Below, piece after piece: positions 51,938 through 63,420 of a stretch of DNA of 64,000 bases (positions within the stretch are counted from its first letter, which is position 1; each line of letters opens with the position of its first letter). Made by a program: the position numbers and the translations under genes. This DNA is from Amaurobius ferox (lineage: Eukaryota; Arthropoda; Arachnida; Araneae; Amaurobiidae). Location: assembly GCA_951213105.1 (NCBI GenBank), contig OX578137.1, positions 76,855,104 through 76,919,103 on the forward strand, given 5' to 3'. The notes under the pieces are model-generated. The model was not told where the DNA came from, did no database searches, and saw nothing but the letters and a program-made list of their open reading frames with translations.

Positions 51938-53321
51938 TGTTTTTATTAAATTCCGCGATTAATTTAAAAGCCTCAAAGACCATTTGCATTGGATCGCTCT
52001 TTTTTTTAATTAACTCAGCGAGCTGCATCAACAGATGTTTTATATCGTCTAGGTTGAACATACTGATAAATCCTCTGACGAGGTTGAGGATTTCATCCAT
52101 CTTTTCATCATTGGATTTATCAGCAAGTTCAGTCTCAGCTTCCATTTCCTCAGTCTCAGCTACAATTTCCTCAGCCTCAACCGCGGTTTGATCTGTTTTG
52201 TGAGTATCCTTTTGGACCTCGGTAGTCTTTTGTTTTTTTTCAGCCGATTTGTCTGACTGCTGTGTTTGCGCGAGCTCTTCTCGGGCGCGTTTAGTTTTCT
52301 GCCATTCCTGAACCTTTTTTTCTAATCTTTGTTTTGCTTCTCTTGCCTCTTTGGCGGCTTTATCAATTGCTATCCTCTGATTTATGTCTTCATGAGCTAT
52401 TCTCACTTCCTCCACAGTCATTTCTCTGGAGGTCGACGGTTTAGGGGCCTGCTCTTGCACCGATCTGGTAGGTGCTGAAGTTTGAGTTCTTTTAACCTGT
52501 GGCACAGAGTGCGAGGAGTCCTGATGGGGTGTCTGAGGGTTTAGACCGAGGGCCTTTTGCCTCCAAGGGGGTATCTGATTTTTGGGGGGAGGGGGGGCAT
52601 ACCCCGGTGCCTTTCCTCTGTTCCAGGGGTTCTTCGGGCATTGCCTGAAGTTCGCCGGGTGATCTCCATTGCAGTTAGCACACGTTGCCTTCTCTGTCCT
52701 TGGTCTTTGGCAGTCACGTGTGAAGTGTTCTTCAGCACACTTAAGGCACTTTGGTGGCATGCTGCAATTCTCAGAGGAATGATTGAATTGCTGGCACCGG
52801 TAGCAGATTTTGAAGCCCCGTGCTCTGAAGGCCTCTACCTTCACAGCCAAGTATCCTAATCTTGTCAGTCGGTATACCCTCTGCCAGTCTTCCGTAGGCC
52901 TAATGCTGACTAAGAAGATCGGCAGGGGCAATCTCGTTTTTGTGTTTCTCAGTTGAGAAACCCGGACTACATCTAATCCTTCGGATGTTAGAGTGATTTT
53001 TATTTCCTCAATGTTATAGTTTGTTGGTAGCCCCTTCAAAACTACCTTTTTGGGCCTTTCCGTCTTTAAGTTTAAACTGTGGAAGGGGATTTTCTCACTA
53101 GATAAATGGCGTTGTACAACCCTATAGGCGTCAGCGTCATTTGGAATCAATTTTAGCATGTCTCCTGTGAGCTTGCCAGATACTTTATTACCTGAGATTT
53201 CATTTAATTTTTTAAGGAAAACCGTGATGCTGATGAGTTCCCTAGACAATATTTCACCGGCCAGACGAAAGAGGGAGAAAGGGGAAGATTGGCGCCTGGT
53301 AAGAAAGGATTTTATTTTCAT
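51912..53321 (-). CDS. LINE ORF1 (gag-like, three zinc knuckles), 469 aa
   Basis: The frame is intact from the ATG at 53321. Residues 90-165 match the PRE_C2HC-type domain found before zinc knuckles in Jockey/X-element ORF1 proteins (KKVVLKGLPTNYNIEEIK). Knuckles are at 173-186 (CYRCQQFNHSSENC), 192-204 (CLKCAEEHFTRDC) and 214-228 (CANCNGDH...C). A proline-rich region and a charged coiled coil (about 305-375) follow. The protein packages the LINE RNA into ribonucleoprotein particles. It overlaps ORF2 by 26 bases. Confidence 0.9.
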   Translation of the reverse strand: MKIKSFLTRRQSSPFSLFRLAGEILSRELISITVFLKKLNEISGNKVSGKLTGDMLKLIPNDADAYRVVQRHLSSEKIPFHSLNLKTERPKKVVLKGLPTNYNIEEIKITLTSEGLDVVRVSQLRNTKTRLPLPIFLVSIRPTEDWQRVYRLTRLGYLAVKVEAFRARGFKICYRCQQFNHSSENCSMPPKCLKCAEEHFTRDCQRPRTEKATCANCNGDHPANFRQCPKNPWNRGKAPGYAPPPPKNQIPPWRQKALGLNPQTPHQDSSHSVPQVKRTQTSAPTRSVQEQAPKPSTSREMTVEEVRIAHEDINQRIAIDKAAKEAREAKQRLEKKVQEWQKTKRAREELAQTQQSDKSAEKKQKTTEVQKDTHKTDQTAVEAEEIVAETEEMEAETELADKSNDEKMDEILNLVRGFISMFNLDDIKHLLMQLAELIKKKSDPMQMVFEAFKLIAEFNKNSEKQTRHE

Positions 53322-53400
53322 CTGTTGCTATCCACTTAAAAGTCACGTGATTGGAGCAAAAGAGCGGGATAGCGGAGTGTTTCAAGAACGGCCAGAAAGA

Positions 53401-55015
53401 GCATGAGAACTCCATTATTGGTCCGTCCAGATTGCTTATATATACTGTAGACGAGGTAGTTCGATATATATCAGCATCTATCTATCTTGTTCGATCTATT
53501 TAACGATCTATCTAACGATCTATCAAACTATCTATCTTTTACGATATTTGTGCTTCACTTGTACTTCAATTGTTGTTTTACTACATTTACGGGGGAGGGG
53601 GGACTTCGGTCCCGACCCTTTCCGATTTTGCTGAAATTTCACTTCCATCGTAGATCTTCTGAGAAGAAGGTAGCTAAGCCGGAGCTCGGCTACTAGTATG
53701 TTTTCTCGCATCGATATAGTATGCAGTACAGATACTGTATAATTTTAATAGTATCTTAGCAAAGACTAATTGATCTCTTCGTAGCAGCGGATTATGGAAC
53801 TACACACTTGTAGACTTCAAAATGAATAACGGGCATACCTTACGTAGATTAAGCAGAAGTGTAATAGGTGATTGTGCGGAGTGAGTATATCTCATTAGCA
53901 ATATTTTTACTTCGCGGCTGTGAATGCTTAAGCGTTATACACGAACTTTGCAAAGAAAGATATGTTACGTTGCTGCGCATTATGAGCGTATGAATATCTA
54001 TTGACTTCGTTGCCCTTGTACGCACAAGTGCCATCTTCAGACTTAGACTTGGATGTGATCAACAGTGACTGGAACCATCATCTATGTGGACGGAATTTGA
54101 GAACAACATCTGGAAAATGTGTGACAAAGAGGCTGATTCATATAACGAACTATCCCGAGTAGACTGCCTGGCATTAAAGGAAGGATTCATCAGAAGACTT
54201 TGTAGAATACAACCAATTCAATACAGCCCAACTTCTATGAAAGAGAACTCTAAAAGATAACCGCTGCAAAATGTGCGCATCAAGCAAAGAACGTTGGTGA
54301 GTTGCCATTATATATCTATATTGAACTATGTGAGGAACATTTAAATATCATTGCAAATTTCTAAATTTAAATGATAAATCTGATCCAGGATTAAGAGAAG
54401 GGAAACTCCCTAATTAAATATTAAAAATGTATTGAGTACAAATGATTGATATTTTAAAATGATCTATGTGTGAATAATTTATGTGAAAAAGATGATAATT
54501 AATGAATTTAGAATGAGTATAATTAAGTGTAATGAGCTTATCATAATTGTGAATTAATTGAGTAGTAATTGCAATTGAGATATCATAATCAAGAATATTA
54601 AGTATTAATTAAATAAAATGTTGTTGAGCAATATACTTCTGTTATTTCTGGGTACAGCCAAAATAATTACTACTTTATATTACTATTATTACTTTATATT
54701 ACTATTATATTATTACTATTCTTATTACTTTCTTCACGTAATCCAGAGCAGCATCTGGAATTGCACTCTTTATGAGTGAATCAAGATACGTTGTAATTAG
54801 GAGTAATTAATTTAAATTAGTAGCTTTTGTCAAATGACTAGTATTACTAAGTAATACTCAATTCTAGAAGAAATTAAATTTGACGGGTGAAAATTTAATA
54901 ATCAATATTATTTTAATTGCACTAAGATATGGGGAATTTTCAGAGTAACTGATGTCTCCCTATATAAATAAATGATGCCTTAGACCAGTCACGAACCTGT
55001 TAATAAAGTTAAGAT
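53401..55015. other. Gene-free stretch
   Basis: Bases 53470-53545 are a loose (ATCT)n tract. 53580-53700 is a GC-richer patch with a G-run palindrome-like segment ('gggacttcggtccc'). 54660-54735 is a (TTACTATTA)-type AT repeat. No gene is supported. Confidence 0.5.
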
Positions 55016-55594
55016 TTGAAATTTAACTTGTTTAATATAATAAATGGTGCCGTTGACCATTCGAAATTAGAAAATTCGAAAATTCGAAATCTTATAAATC
55101 AAAATAAAAGAAATGCAAAAGCAAAATGTTATAGAATCGATAAAAATGATAAGTTGTTAAAATTAAAACTGAATCCAAAGAAATATACTAAGAATCAGGA
55201 ATTGATGAGAATAGTAATTTCTAAAAAGCTACAAAGGAGAGCAATTCAAGCTGCTCATATAGCACACTTTGGTATTGGCAAAACACACAATTAAGGAGAT
55301 TATATTTTTGGAACGGCATGTTTGCAGATGTTAAGAATTTTTGTCTAAATTGTGAAGTGTCTAAAATTTAAAAACAAGGTTATGAAAAAGCAACCTATTC
55401 ATTTACAACAAAAGAAATTAAAAGTTGGTGAAACTGTAACAATTGATATTGTTGGAAAATTAGTAAGATCTACAGGACAGCACAACTACATTGTAACCAT
55501 CATTGATCATGCTAGTAGATATCTGGAAGCTATACCAGTAAGAAATATCTCAGCAGAATGTATTGATGCATATGCATTTACAATGTTGGATGAA
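55016..55594 (+). pseudogene. Ty3/Gypsy-like integrase fragment
   Basis: The first frame (to 55294) ends in the His part of an H2C2 zinc finger (AAHIAHFGIGKTH). After a frame change, CLNCEVC supplies its Cys part (about 55330-55362). The frame 55352-55594 begins an integrase core with VGETVTIDIVGKL and IIDHASRYLEAIPV, the region of the first catalytic Asp. It stops exactly where the Tc1-like element begins. The rest of the retroelement is not found on the other side. Confidence 0.7.
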
Positions 55595-55619
55595 TAGACA
55601 CACAGTTGCACCCCTAAGA

Positions 55620-56297
55620 AATTGAGCTACAGCCGTGAAACTTTGCATGTCGCAAATTCTCTGTTCTGCATGTCGTTTGAAGAAATATGCAAAAGGTTAG
55701 AATTTGGGAGCAAAAACTATTTATTAAGAAATGGTGGCAGCAAGAAGATGACATTTTAGTAAGTGGTGAATCCTCTATTGGCAGCCATACAAGCCGATAC
55801 GCAGTGCACCATTGAGACAATTAAGTTGTTTATATCCCTTTGTGAAAGATTCTGCCACGAATGTTGTAACTGGTCTTGTTAATTCAATGGTATTCAGAGA
55901 AGACTGCAATTACCGTCCCAGTATGTCCCAGACGTGCTCTATTGATGATAGGTCTAGGGATCCGGATGGTCATGGGAGGGTTTTAAATTCTCGAAAACAT
56001 GGTTTAGAAAGTCGTGTAGTATGTAATCGAGTGTTATTTTGTTGATAAATGAACTTGGGAGACTTGAAAGCATTAAAAGAACAATGGGCTGCAGAATATC
56101 GTCGACGTACAAGCGAGTCGTCAGACTGGCTGGCAGCACAACTAAAGGAGATCGGCTGTCCCACGAAATGGCTCCCCAGACTATCACAACGCGTATGATG
56201 GTCGTGTGCCGCTGGACAACAAATGCGAGATCTGAACGGTGGCCAGTCTTTTTCCACACACGTTTGCGGGGGGTATCAGCACTGAGAGAGCATGGGA
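55620..56297 (-). pseudogene. Tc1-type transposase, C-terminal part
   Basis: On the minus strand, WKKTGHRSDL, HTTIIRVVIVWGAISWDSRS, SLTTRLYVDDILQPIVL, YQQNNTRLHT and LDLSSIEHVW (in more than one frame) follow the order of Tc1 transposases: VWGAIS, YVDDIL, the D in QDNARPH-like motifs, and SPDLxPIEHVWD. At that catalytic position the sequence reads QNNTRLH, so the second Asp is replaced by Asn. Frameshifts and this change mark it as dead. Confidence 0.8.
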
Positions 56298-58160
56298 GGA
56301 TGAGGCTGGGAATCGGTGGAAGGATGTTCCCACCATAATTTGGAGAGGACCTCTACTTCTGGCTGGCACTCCGCCACTGGAGGATCTTTCCCCCCCGGTG
56401 GCTCCTACGTAAGTAGGTTTTCTTTTTCTTCTCCTTTTCTTTCTTTTCCCCCCGCAGGCACCTTTCCCTCTCTTTTCTTTGGCCTGTAGAGGCTTTTTCT
56501 TCTTCTCTTTCTTCCAGGTTTCGGGATCTGTGGGATTGTCCCAGTCTGTATTTTTTGTGTTTACACCACCTAAGTTGTGGCCTCTGTCCCAAGGGCTATT
56601 TGTTTAGAGTAGTATATCTCTGTCGTGTTGTTGGGTATTGTCCCAAGTATTATTTGTGTTGTGTGTTTTCCCACCTTAGTAGTGGCTGTATATGTTGAGG
56701 ATTTAGGTCTTTGGTGTTGCTGGGGTATTGTATCTTCCCTTTTTGTGTCCTCCCACCTTAGTAGTGGGAGCTGGTATTTGTGTTAGTTGGTTCTATCGCG
56801 TTGCTGGGGTATTGTCCCAGTCTTCTGTTTATATGGTGTCTTTCACCCTAGTGGTGTCTTTTTAGGTTTAGAGCTGTTCTTAGTCTTTTTTCTTTTAAGT
56901 GTCCCGAATATACTATTCCACTTTCATGTATAAATCTGTTTTGCTTCGTTCTTTTCAGGAAAGAAGACTGCAACTCCCTGGAACGGGACAGACCTCAAGA
57001 AGGAAGTATGTAGGTCTGTTTTGGGTCAACCAGGCTTGTTTCGGCCCTAGTCAGCTCCGCCTCGTCTCCCACTCTATAACATTTCCCTTTCAGATTTATC
57101 CAGGAGAGTCCTGTCTCCTGTGTAAGTGATTTCGCCCTGTGCGCACTCCAGATTAGTTAGTATAGCTTAGTTAGTTAAGTTGCGCTAGACGCCTTAGAGT
57201 TATTTATTGTCTTTATTAAGCTATGTATTCATTATTTTCTAGTTTCTAAGACAGGATGGCTATTGCCTATCTTCCCAGAGTTACAATGTCTCCTGCTTGG
57301 GTATTAACCTGTTGTCGGTTTATTCTCACAGTTTGTGCCCCGTATGGGTTCTCTTAGTTTCTTAGGTATTAGTATTAGTTACTCTTAAGTAGTTATTGTT
57401 TCCTTGTTCTTTCTCTTTTTGGGACGGTATGACCGCAATTGGGTTTTGGGATGACGGACGGGGCTCCCGTCCTGGGGTATCTTTCCCTCCCTTAGTATAT
57501 AGTCAGTCGCAGTTGCTAAGTATTGTCCTCCTTGGGAATTGCCCTCCAGCTGTTCTCCACTATAGTAAGCACTTAATGCTTTGGTAGGTAGGTCTCTTTG
57601 ACACTAGTGTCTTTTTCTTGCCTGGTCCTTCTTAGTTTTAATTTCTTGTTCTTTCTCTCTAGGTTAAGTTAACCTGGCAGCACAGGTTTATGCTCGGGTT
57701 ACGATAGCGCCTCTTTAAGTTGTATGCTGCCTCTCCATAACTACCGAGTCGAACTCCTCTGCAAAATTACAAAACTTATTTTGGGTGCCAAGAGTTTGGC
57801 TTGTTTTCGCTCTTTTATGGCCAGTCACTGATTTTGACATCTATTGTTTCCCGCACTTCATGGGTCCCCTGTATTCCCCCGGGAGTTGGGGCGTTTTTGC
57901 TTAGTTTTTCTCAACTAAGGGAAGTTCCCTTGAGGTCCCATGAGTGCTTCTGTCCTCACGTGCTTTTCACTGGGTGTGTGGTTCGTAGGTCATCTGGTCA
58001 TTCAGATGTATTGGCGTTGAGTCTTTTCTTGGTCTACTGACTAGCTCTATATCCACCTGCTTTCTTCGGGGCCTCAGCCTTGTCGTCTGTAGACGATTCC
58101 CAGTGGTGGGGAATTAAATCTGTAAACCGAGAGGTAGGCCAGATCCTCACTGCTGTCTGC
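56298..58160. mobile_element. Unidentified insertion of 1.86 kb in the Tc1-like element
   Basis: The insertion is flanked by CAGCACTGAGAGAG-CATGGGA (56277-56297) and the same word with one extra G (58161-58182), a 21/22-bp duplication of transposase sequence. Duplications of this length are typical of target-primed retrotransposition, not of LTR or cut-and-paste elements. The insert is pyrimidine-rich on the plus strand. It contains four ~90-bp repeats (56530-56870) with CCCACCTTAGTAGTGG and GGGGTATTGTCCCAG words, and no long frame. Its class is not recognised. Confidence 0.6.
56530..56870. repeat. Four ~90-bp tandem repeats within the insertion
   Basis: Each unit has 'gttgctggggtattgtccca' and then 'cccaccttagtagtgg', at about 56530, 56621, 56711 and 56795. 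The second word is itself a near palindrome (CCAC...GTGG). Confidence 0.65.
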
Positions 58161-58181
58161 CAGCACTGAGAGAGGCATGGG

Positions 58182-58560
58182 ATTAGCTACTGAAGACAAC
58201 ATGCTTCCAATCGGACACTGTCTAGGTTGACCAAGCTCGGCACCGATCCAAAAGGCTGAGGGGTTAGTGGTAGGTCCTTTAGTGGATATTGACATTTAAA
58301 GCCACCTTCTGCCAGTCGTCAGCGAAAAGTATCCTTTGATACAGAATACATGGAGGATGGCAAATGCCTTCGAATGGCTGATAGGGAAGAGTAGACGTGG
58401 CTTCTCCCATGACTGCACGGTCCTCTCGAGCTGTTATCTGTATTTGACGGCCTGAGTTTCTGCGACGATTACATGCGTCTTCCCTGAACCACTGTTTCCA
58501 ACATAGAGAAACTATCATATCGATCTGACCAAGATCTCAACTGATACGTCTGTTAAACCA
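58182..58560 (-). pseudogene. Tc1-type transposase, N-terminal part
   Basis: On the minus strand, 'TAREDRAVMGEATSTLPYQP' and, further on in shifted frames, 'DWKHVVFS' match the DNA-binding-to-catalytic transition of Tc1 transposases (TxREDR...; DWxxVxFSDES). The part is broken by stops and then by the insertion at 58160. Confidence 0.65.
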
Positions 58561-58890
58561 ACCAGCTTCTCTTAAGCCTATGATGCAACATCTCTCTAAA
58601 TCCGACAAATCTTCATTGCGCCGTCGAGTACGTCAAAAAGGCACCTTTGCACACAACTTGCAGTGTTAAAGCAGAAAATCCAGTTCCAATATCCCGTGAG
58701 TGAGAACGCTGATCTTTTTAAATGCTGCACGATGAGTCGTTCTCATGCGCGTTGCATGAGCCCTGTAACATAATTGGCGCTGACAATTTGATCATTTGCA
58801 TAACTCTTCAAACGACATTTGTATGCCGAGTTTCGTGTCTGTAACTCAATTTTGTATGGGTGCAAAGTTTATTTTTTGCAACAGAGTATA

Positions 58891-61053
58891 TTTCGAAGGT
58901 TAATGAATGATCCAGGTGTAGATTTCAACTCATTTTTTGAAAGAAATAAACATATACGATTGCAAATCCTACTCACCGACAGTTTAACTTGATAGAAGAA
59001 AACTGTTGAACCATTTAATGGATCACAGTTCTGCATTACCAATAACGCACATGCATATGGCATTTGTCGTCCATCCATGTCTGAATATCAGTCGTAAAAA
59101 ACAATAATGCCAAATGATATGTAACTTTAGAATAACGATTTTAGACATAATAAAAATTTAATTTTTCATCCGGAATAATGACATTATTGTGTGAATTACA
59201 CATAAAGATTGAAAATGGTAAATAGTTTGCCCCCCTTCCCCCCAGAGAGGGTCGCATGTAATTTTGTTTTATTGACCTTCTCTCAGAAAATTCAAGCAAC
59301 TTCTAAACTAGCCTGAGAATTGACAACGAGAATTAGGCCAAAAGTGGAAAGCGTTTATTGACTGAAGAACGGTTGCTATGGGTTGTCGGAGTAGTGTACC
59401 ATATATGGTGACTCAGTGTGCCATATATGGTGTCAAAAGGAATGAGTACGTGATATCGGCTGCTCTTGAAGAGACAAAATGCATCTAAAACACATTTACA
59501 AGGAGATAACCATTGAGTAAAGAGTTCTTCTTAAACGCTTTAAAGAAAACAGAGAGCTAATAGAAAATGATTTTTAGATTTACCAGAAATATAATTTAGG
59601 AAATGTTGAATATCACAATTTGGAATATTATTTAATGAAGAATGATTAATTTAAATTAATTTAATATTAATGTTATTACTTAAATAAATAATTTAAATTA
59701 AATAATTTTGAATGAGACATAATTAGAAATTAGATAATAAAAAATTGAAATTGCAAAGTTTTAATGACAATTCTTAATTTTATAAATTTAGAATTAATGT
59801 TAGTGACGATGATGATTTCATCGCAATATTTACTTCGTTGGACATAATATAGTTTTGTAAATTCTAATCCGGAAATAAGTGATTATGCTATGGCATATAA
59901 TTATTTGCCTAAGTCTTGTTGTTCAGTATAACTTATAAATCAACACCAATTTCAAAACAAGAAATTACAAAATAAAACTGCACTTGAAAACATCGTAAAA
60001 GAAAATCTACAATGAGCATGCCAATTTAGCAATGCTTTTCTATTTACATATAAAATCTTCCAAATTCACTAAACTTAATTTAATGAGACATTTTTCGATT
60101 TATTTCCACTCAAAAATCTTCCCACTTTCTCATATTATTTTCTGAATCTTTTTACCATCCTTGTTTATTAACATGAAAACGCATTTATCCAATAGACTCT
60201 CCCAAGAGTACGTAACGCCTTTCCCATCTTTTCTTTATTTTTCTAAACACCCGGCATCTATATTTGTTTTAGATTACTCGCGAGAATGCAGGGTGATAGC
60301 CGGAACAAAAGAAATGAATTCTGATTTACGCTTGATATTCTGCATAATGCACCATTTCGTTTGTGGGAGAGTTGAGATGTACCATTAGAAATGCAGACAA
60401 AACAGCTCACGGAAATCGTGAATGACTTGGGATATATATATACTCTTCTCACTTGTATCTTCGCAGTTTTCAATTTGAAAATGTAGGCATCTGGTGTGTT
60501 TCACGATGCTCGTTCTTTAGGGTTTGATGATCGAAATAAGTGTTTTCCCCTTGACTTTAAAAATAGTAATTCACCAGCATTTCGGGAAATACAAAAATCA
60601 ATGCTCAAATTGCGGTATTAGAAAGGATTCGGAACGAAACCTAATGGACTTTGACAGAAATGGAGTAAATAATGAATAAAAAGTGTGACCTTCTGAATTT
60701 TAAATTGGATGCTATTTTATTGGATTTACTTGGTGGGTTTATTTTTCTATGAGATGTTTTTTACGGCACTGTCGCAGTTCGAATAAATTTACCTCAAATA
60801 CGTGTCCATTTATTTTTGTTGTTTCGAATAAGATGAACTTTAGCATTTGAACCAAATGTTGTATAATTCGCTTTGAATAAGTTTGTACTGCCAAATAATT
60901 TAGAAAAGAATGAATTATTAAAACATATAGTAAAAATCCACAAGTTATTGATTAATAGACGAGGCAATTATTATTGACAAATGAGACTGAACCATTAAAA
61001 AGTTAAAACTATCTTCTGATTATCATTTACACAATAAAAATAAAGTAAAAAAA
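58891..61053. other. Gene-free AT-rich stretch
   Basis: No gene is supported. At 59399-59430 two CCATATATGG boxes flank TGACTCA. 59620-59720 is dominated by 'aaattaatttaa'. Confidence 0.5.
59399..59430. promoter_or_regulatory. Two CArG boxes around an AP-1 site
   Basis: CCATATATGG occurs at 59399-59408 and 59421-59430, with TGACTCA at 59409-59415. These are perfect SRF (CArG) and AP-1 consensus sites. The repeat may simply be a short duplication. No target gene is seen. Confidence 0.3.
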
Positions 61054-61330
61054 TCTGATGTGGGCAACACATGACTTTCCTTATATAATGAAATGAATTT
61101 ATTACTTTTACAGTAAAATAAATAGGTTTTTCTTCTAGTAGATACTAATATTCTTTCCAAGATATTGACTTTTCGACAATTAGACGTCATTTTCATTGAT
61201 TTAGCGTCATTTTTATCCATTTGGCGAGATTTTCGTTAATTTGGCAACATTTCAAAAAGTCGCCAAGTTGGCGACATTCCGCCAATTTTGTCGCCAAAAT
61301 CTCGCCAAGCGTTATGGACAAAGAAATAAG

Positions 61331-61376
<46 letters not shown>

Positions 61377-62116
61377 CTTATTAGATATTGAATTTTCGAC
61401 ATATATTATATAACTATTATTATATATTTATATATTATATAACTTATTAGATATTGAATTTTCCACAATTAGTCGTCATTTTCATTGATTTAGCGTCATT
61501 TTTATCCATTTGGCGAGATTTTCGTTAATTTGGCAACATTTCAAAAAGTCGCCAAGTTGGCGACATTCCGCCAATTTCGTCGCCAAAATCTCGCCAAGCG
61601 TTATGAACGAAGAAATAAGTTATTCTTACAGCAGATAAATTGGCGTTCAAATGCAAAAGTATTACTCTATATCTATATTAAGTATCTTTTTTCATGAATG
61701 GAACGAGCTAGATCCACGAGAATGATGTCACCCAATTTATCGCATGATATTATATATGAAAAGTGAACATGTTTCTCAATAGGAAATATTTTTTTTCTAT
61801 TTTATTTGACTTTTTGATAATTATTTTGAAAAATGTGCGATATCTCGAGAACAGTTCATGTTAGCGTTCTAAAATTTATGTCAATCGTTTTCTAATGAAA
61901 AATTACATAAGGAATGTCTATTTACGTAACTTTATTATTGGTTTTGATTTTTTGACGATTTTTTCAAAATTTCATTCGAAAATTTAGGGGGGTTTTGAAC
62001 ATTCGATTGCGTATAAAAACAATAGGCTTCCAGTGTTTACAGATTGTGATTTTTGTACCAAATTTGGTTCGAATCGGTCCATTCGTTCGTCAGTTATCGT
62101 CTCCACAGACCCACTG

Positions 62117-62147
<31 letters not shown>

Positions 62148-62317
62148 TACACACACACATACTTTCACACACACACACACACACACAGACATCACTTCAA
62201 AAATGTTTGATTCGTGATCAGGGATGCTTGAAACGTGCTCTCCCGTCGAAAACTCGAATTCGAATTTTCGACCCCGTCACAATACTTTTTTTATACATTA
62301 TGTATATAAGGAAAGTA
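61054..62317 (+). mobile_element. Dispersed element family A, full-length copy with internal duplication
   Basis: It starts TCTGATGTGGGCAACACATG and ends with the 3' hairpin at 62286-62317. A ~230-bp interior block ('ttttcattgatttagcgtca', 'gtcgccaagttggcgacatt') is present twice (61140-61335 and 61450-61625), separated by a (TA)n microsatellite (61333-61374) and a copy of 'tattagatattgaattttc'. A CA tract is at 62117-62189. Confidence 0.65.
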
Positions 62318-63420
62318 ATATAGAGACAGTCTTAACATCATTTATATACTATACTGAAATACGAAAGAGTTTTAGAGCGATAAAGAAGTAATGAAGGTTT
62401 ACAATTTATTATTCCTTTTGCTATTTATATAGCATGACAAATATCCCATATTATTAAACATTTGAATGCTAACATTTAAATTATAATCTTTTATCTGTGT
62501 TTTAAACACTGATATAACACAAAGGCAATTATTAAGTATATTTAACTATTTTAAGTGTTTAGTTAGTGTGAAATTAGTTAAATTATTTAGAACAAATGTA
62601 TTCTCACTTGTGGTTTGACCGGTTTCAAAAGGACTAGTGGCCATTACATATGTCACCTACACACTTAAAAGTTGTTAACAACTTTTCTGAATATCAAAAA
62701 ACCTTTCAGATTTAAGCATAAAAATGGCGCACATTATATAATTCTGTTTACATGTTAAATGAGAAAGTCTATTGAATTTTATTTCCGCCTGCGACAAAAG
62801 GATTTAATTATTTAATTTTCTCGATGAAAGATTGAAGGATATTATGAAAGTATAAAATATTTTTGCTTCATATTGACCCCATGTAAGGAGAAATCACTTC
62901 TACAGGCAACCATTGCTATTACGTAAAAGTAGGGTTAACAGAATTTGTCAACTTTTTGGAGAAGGGTTGCCAGATTTGGCGAGGTATCGCCAACTTGGAG
63001 ACTTTTGTCGAGTTTACGAATCCACTAGAGCTCTGTCGAAACACCGTTTAGTTTCGATGATACCGAGCACTTTCAATGGAAAATTTCAATGGAGAGTATA
63101 TAAGAAATACATCGCTAAGTTGGGAGTTGACGTAATATGAGCTGAATTCAATTGTGAGATACGTCAGTGTTTTGAGAACAGTATTGACTATTTTGTGAAT
63201 TAGAATGACTTTGTGTCTGGCAGTTGTTTAGTGATATTGTACGATAGTTATTTAGCTATTCGCTGTACAATTTCCTGTTTACATTTATTAATGCTTTTAA
63301 ATAAACGTGTTAGTTATCCAGAAATTTGGACTCATTCTTGTATCCTGAGACGACATTCACGATTCTAGAGGATACGTAGCAGCAACAATATCAAATTGTA
63401 GTTCTATTATTTCTGAGAGG
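62318..63420. other. Gene-free stretch
   Basis: No gene is supported. Bases 62935-63010 contain 'tttggcgaggtatcgccaac' words related to the family A interior. Confidence 0.45.

Larger units (their letters stand above)
48915..53400 (-). mobile_element. LINE copy B, Jockey clade, nearly full length
   Basis: In minus orientation the order is 5' region (about 53400-53322), ORF1 (53321-51912), ORF2 (51937-49229) and a 3' UTR ending near 48915 with the hairpin GGCGCTTCGCGCC shared with copy A. The two ORFs overlap by 26 bases, as is common in this clade. The exact 5' end is uncertain. Confidence 0.8.
55595..58890 (-). mobile_element. Tc1-like transposon, split by a 1.86-kb insertion
   Basis: The imperfect inverted ends match: left 'gttgcacccctaag', 'aaattgagctacag', 'cgtttgaagaaatatgcaaa'; right, reverse complement, 'tttgcacccatacaa', 'aattgagttacag', 'cgtttgaagagttatgcaaa'. 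TA dinucleotides lie at both borders (55595-55596 and about 58889-58890). Without the insertion the element is about 1.4 kb, the usual Tc1 size. It sits inside the Gypsy-like integrase fragment. Confidence 0.75.

Noticed and set aside
55812..56045. Independent small genes in 55.8-58.5 kb
   Set aside because: They overlap the antisense Tc1 transposase remnants or the low-complexity insertion.
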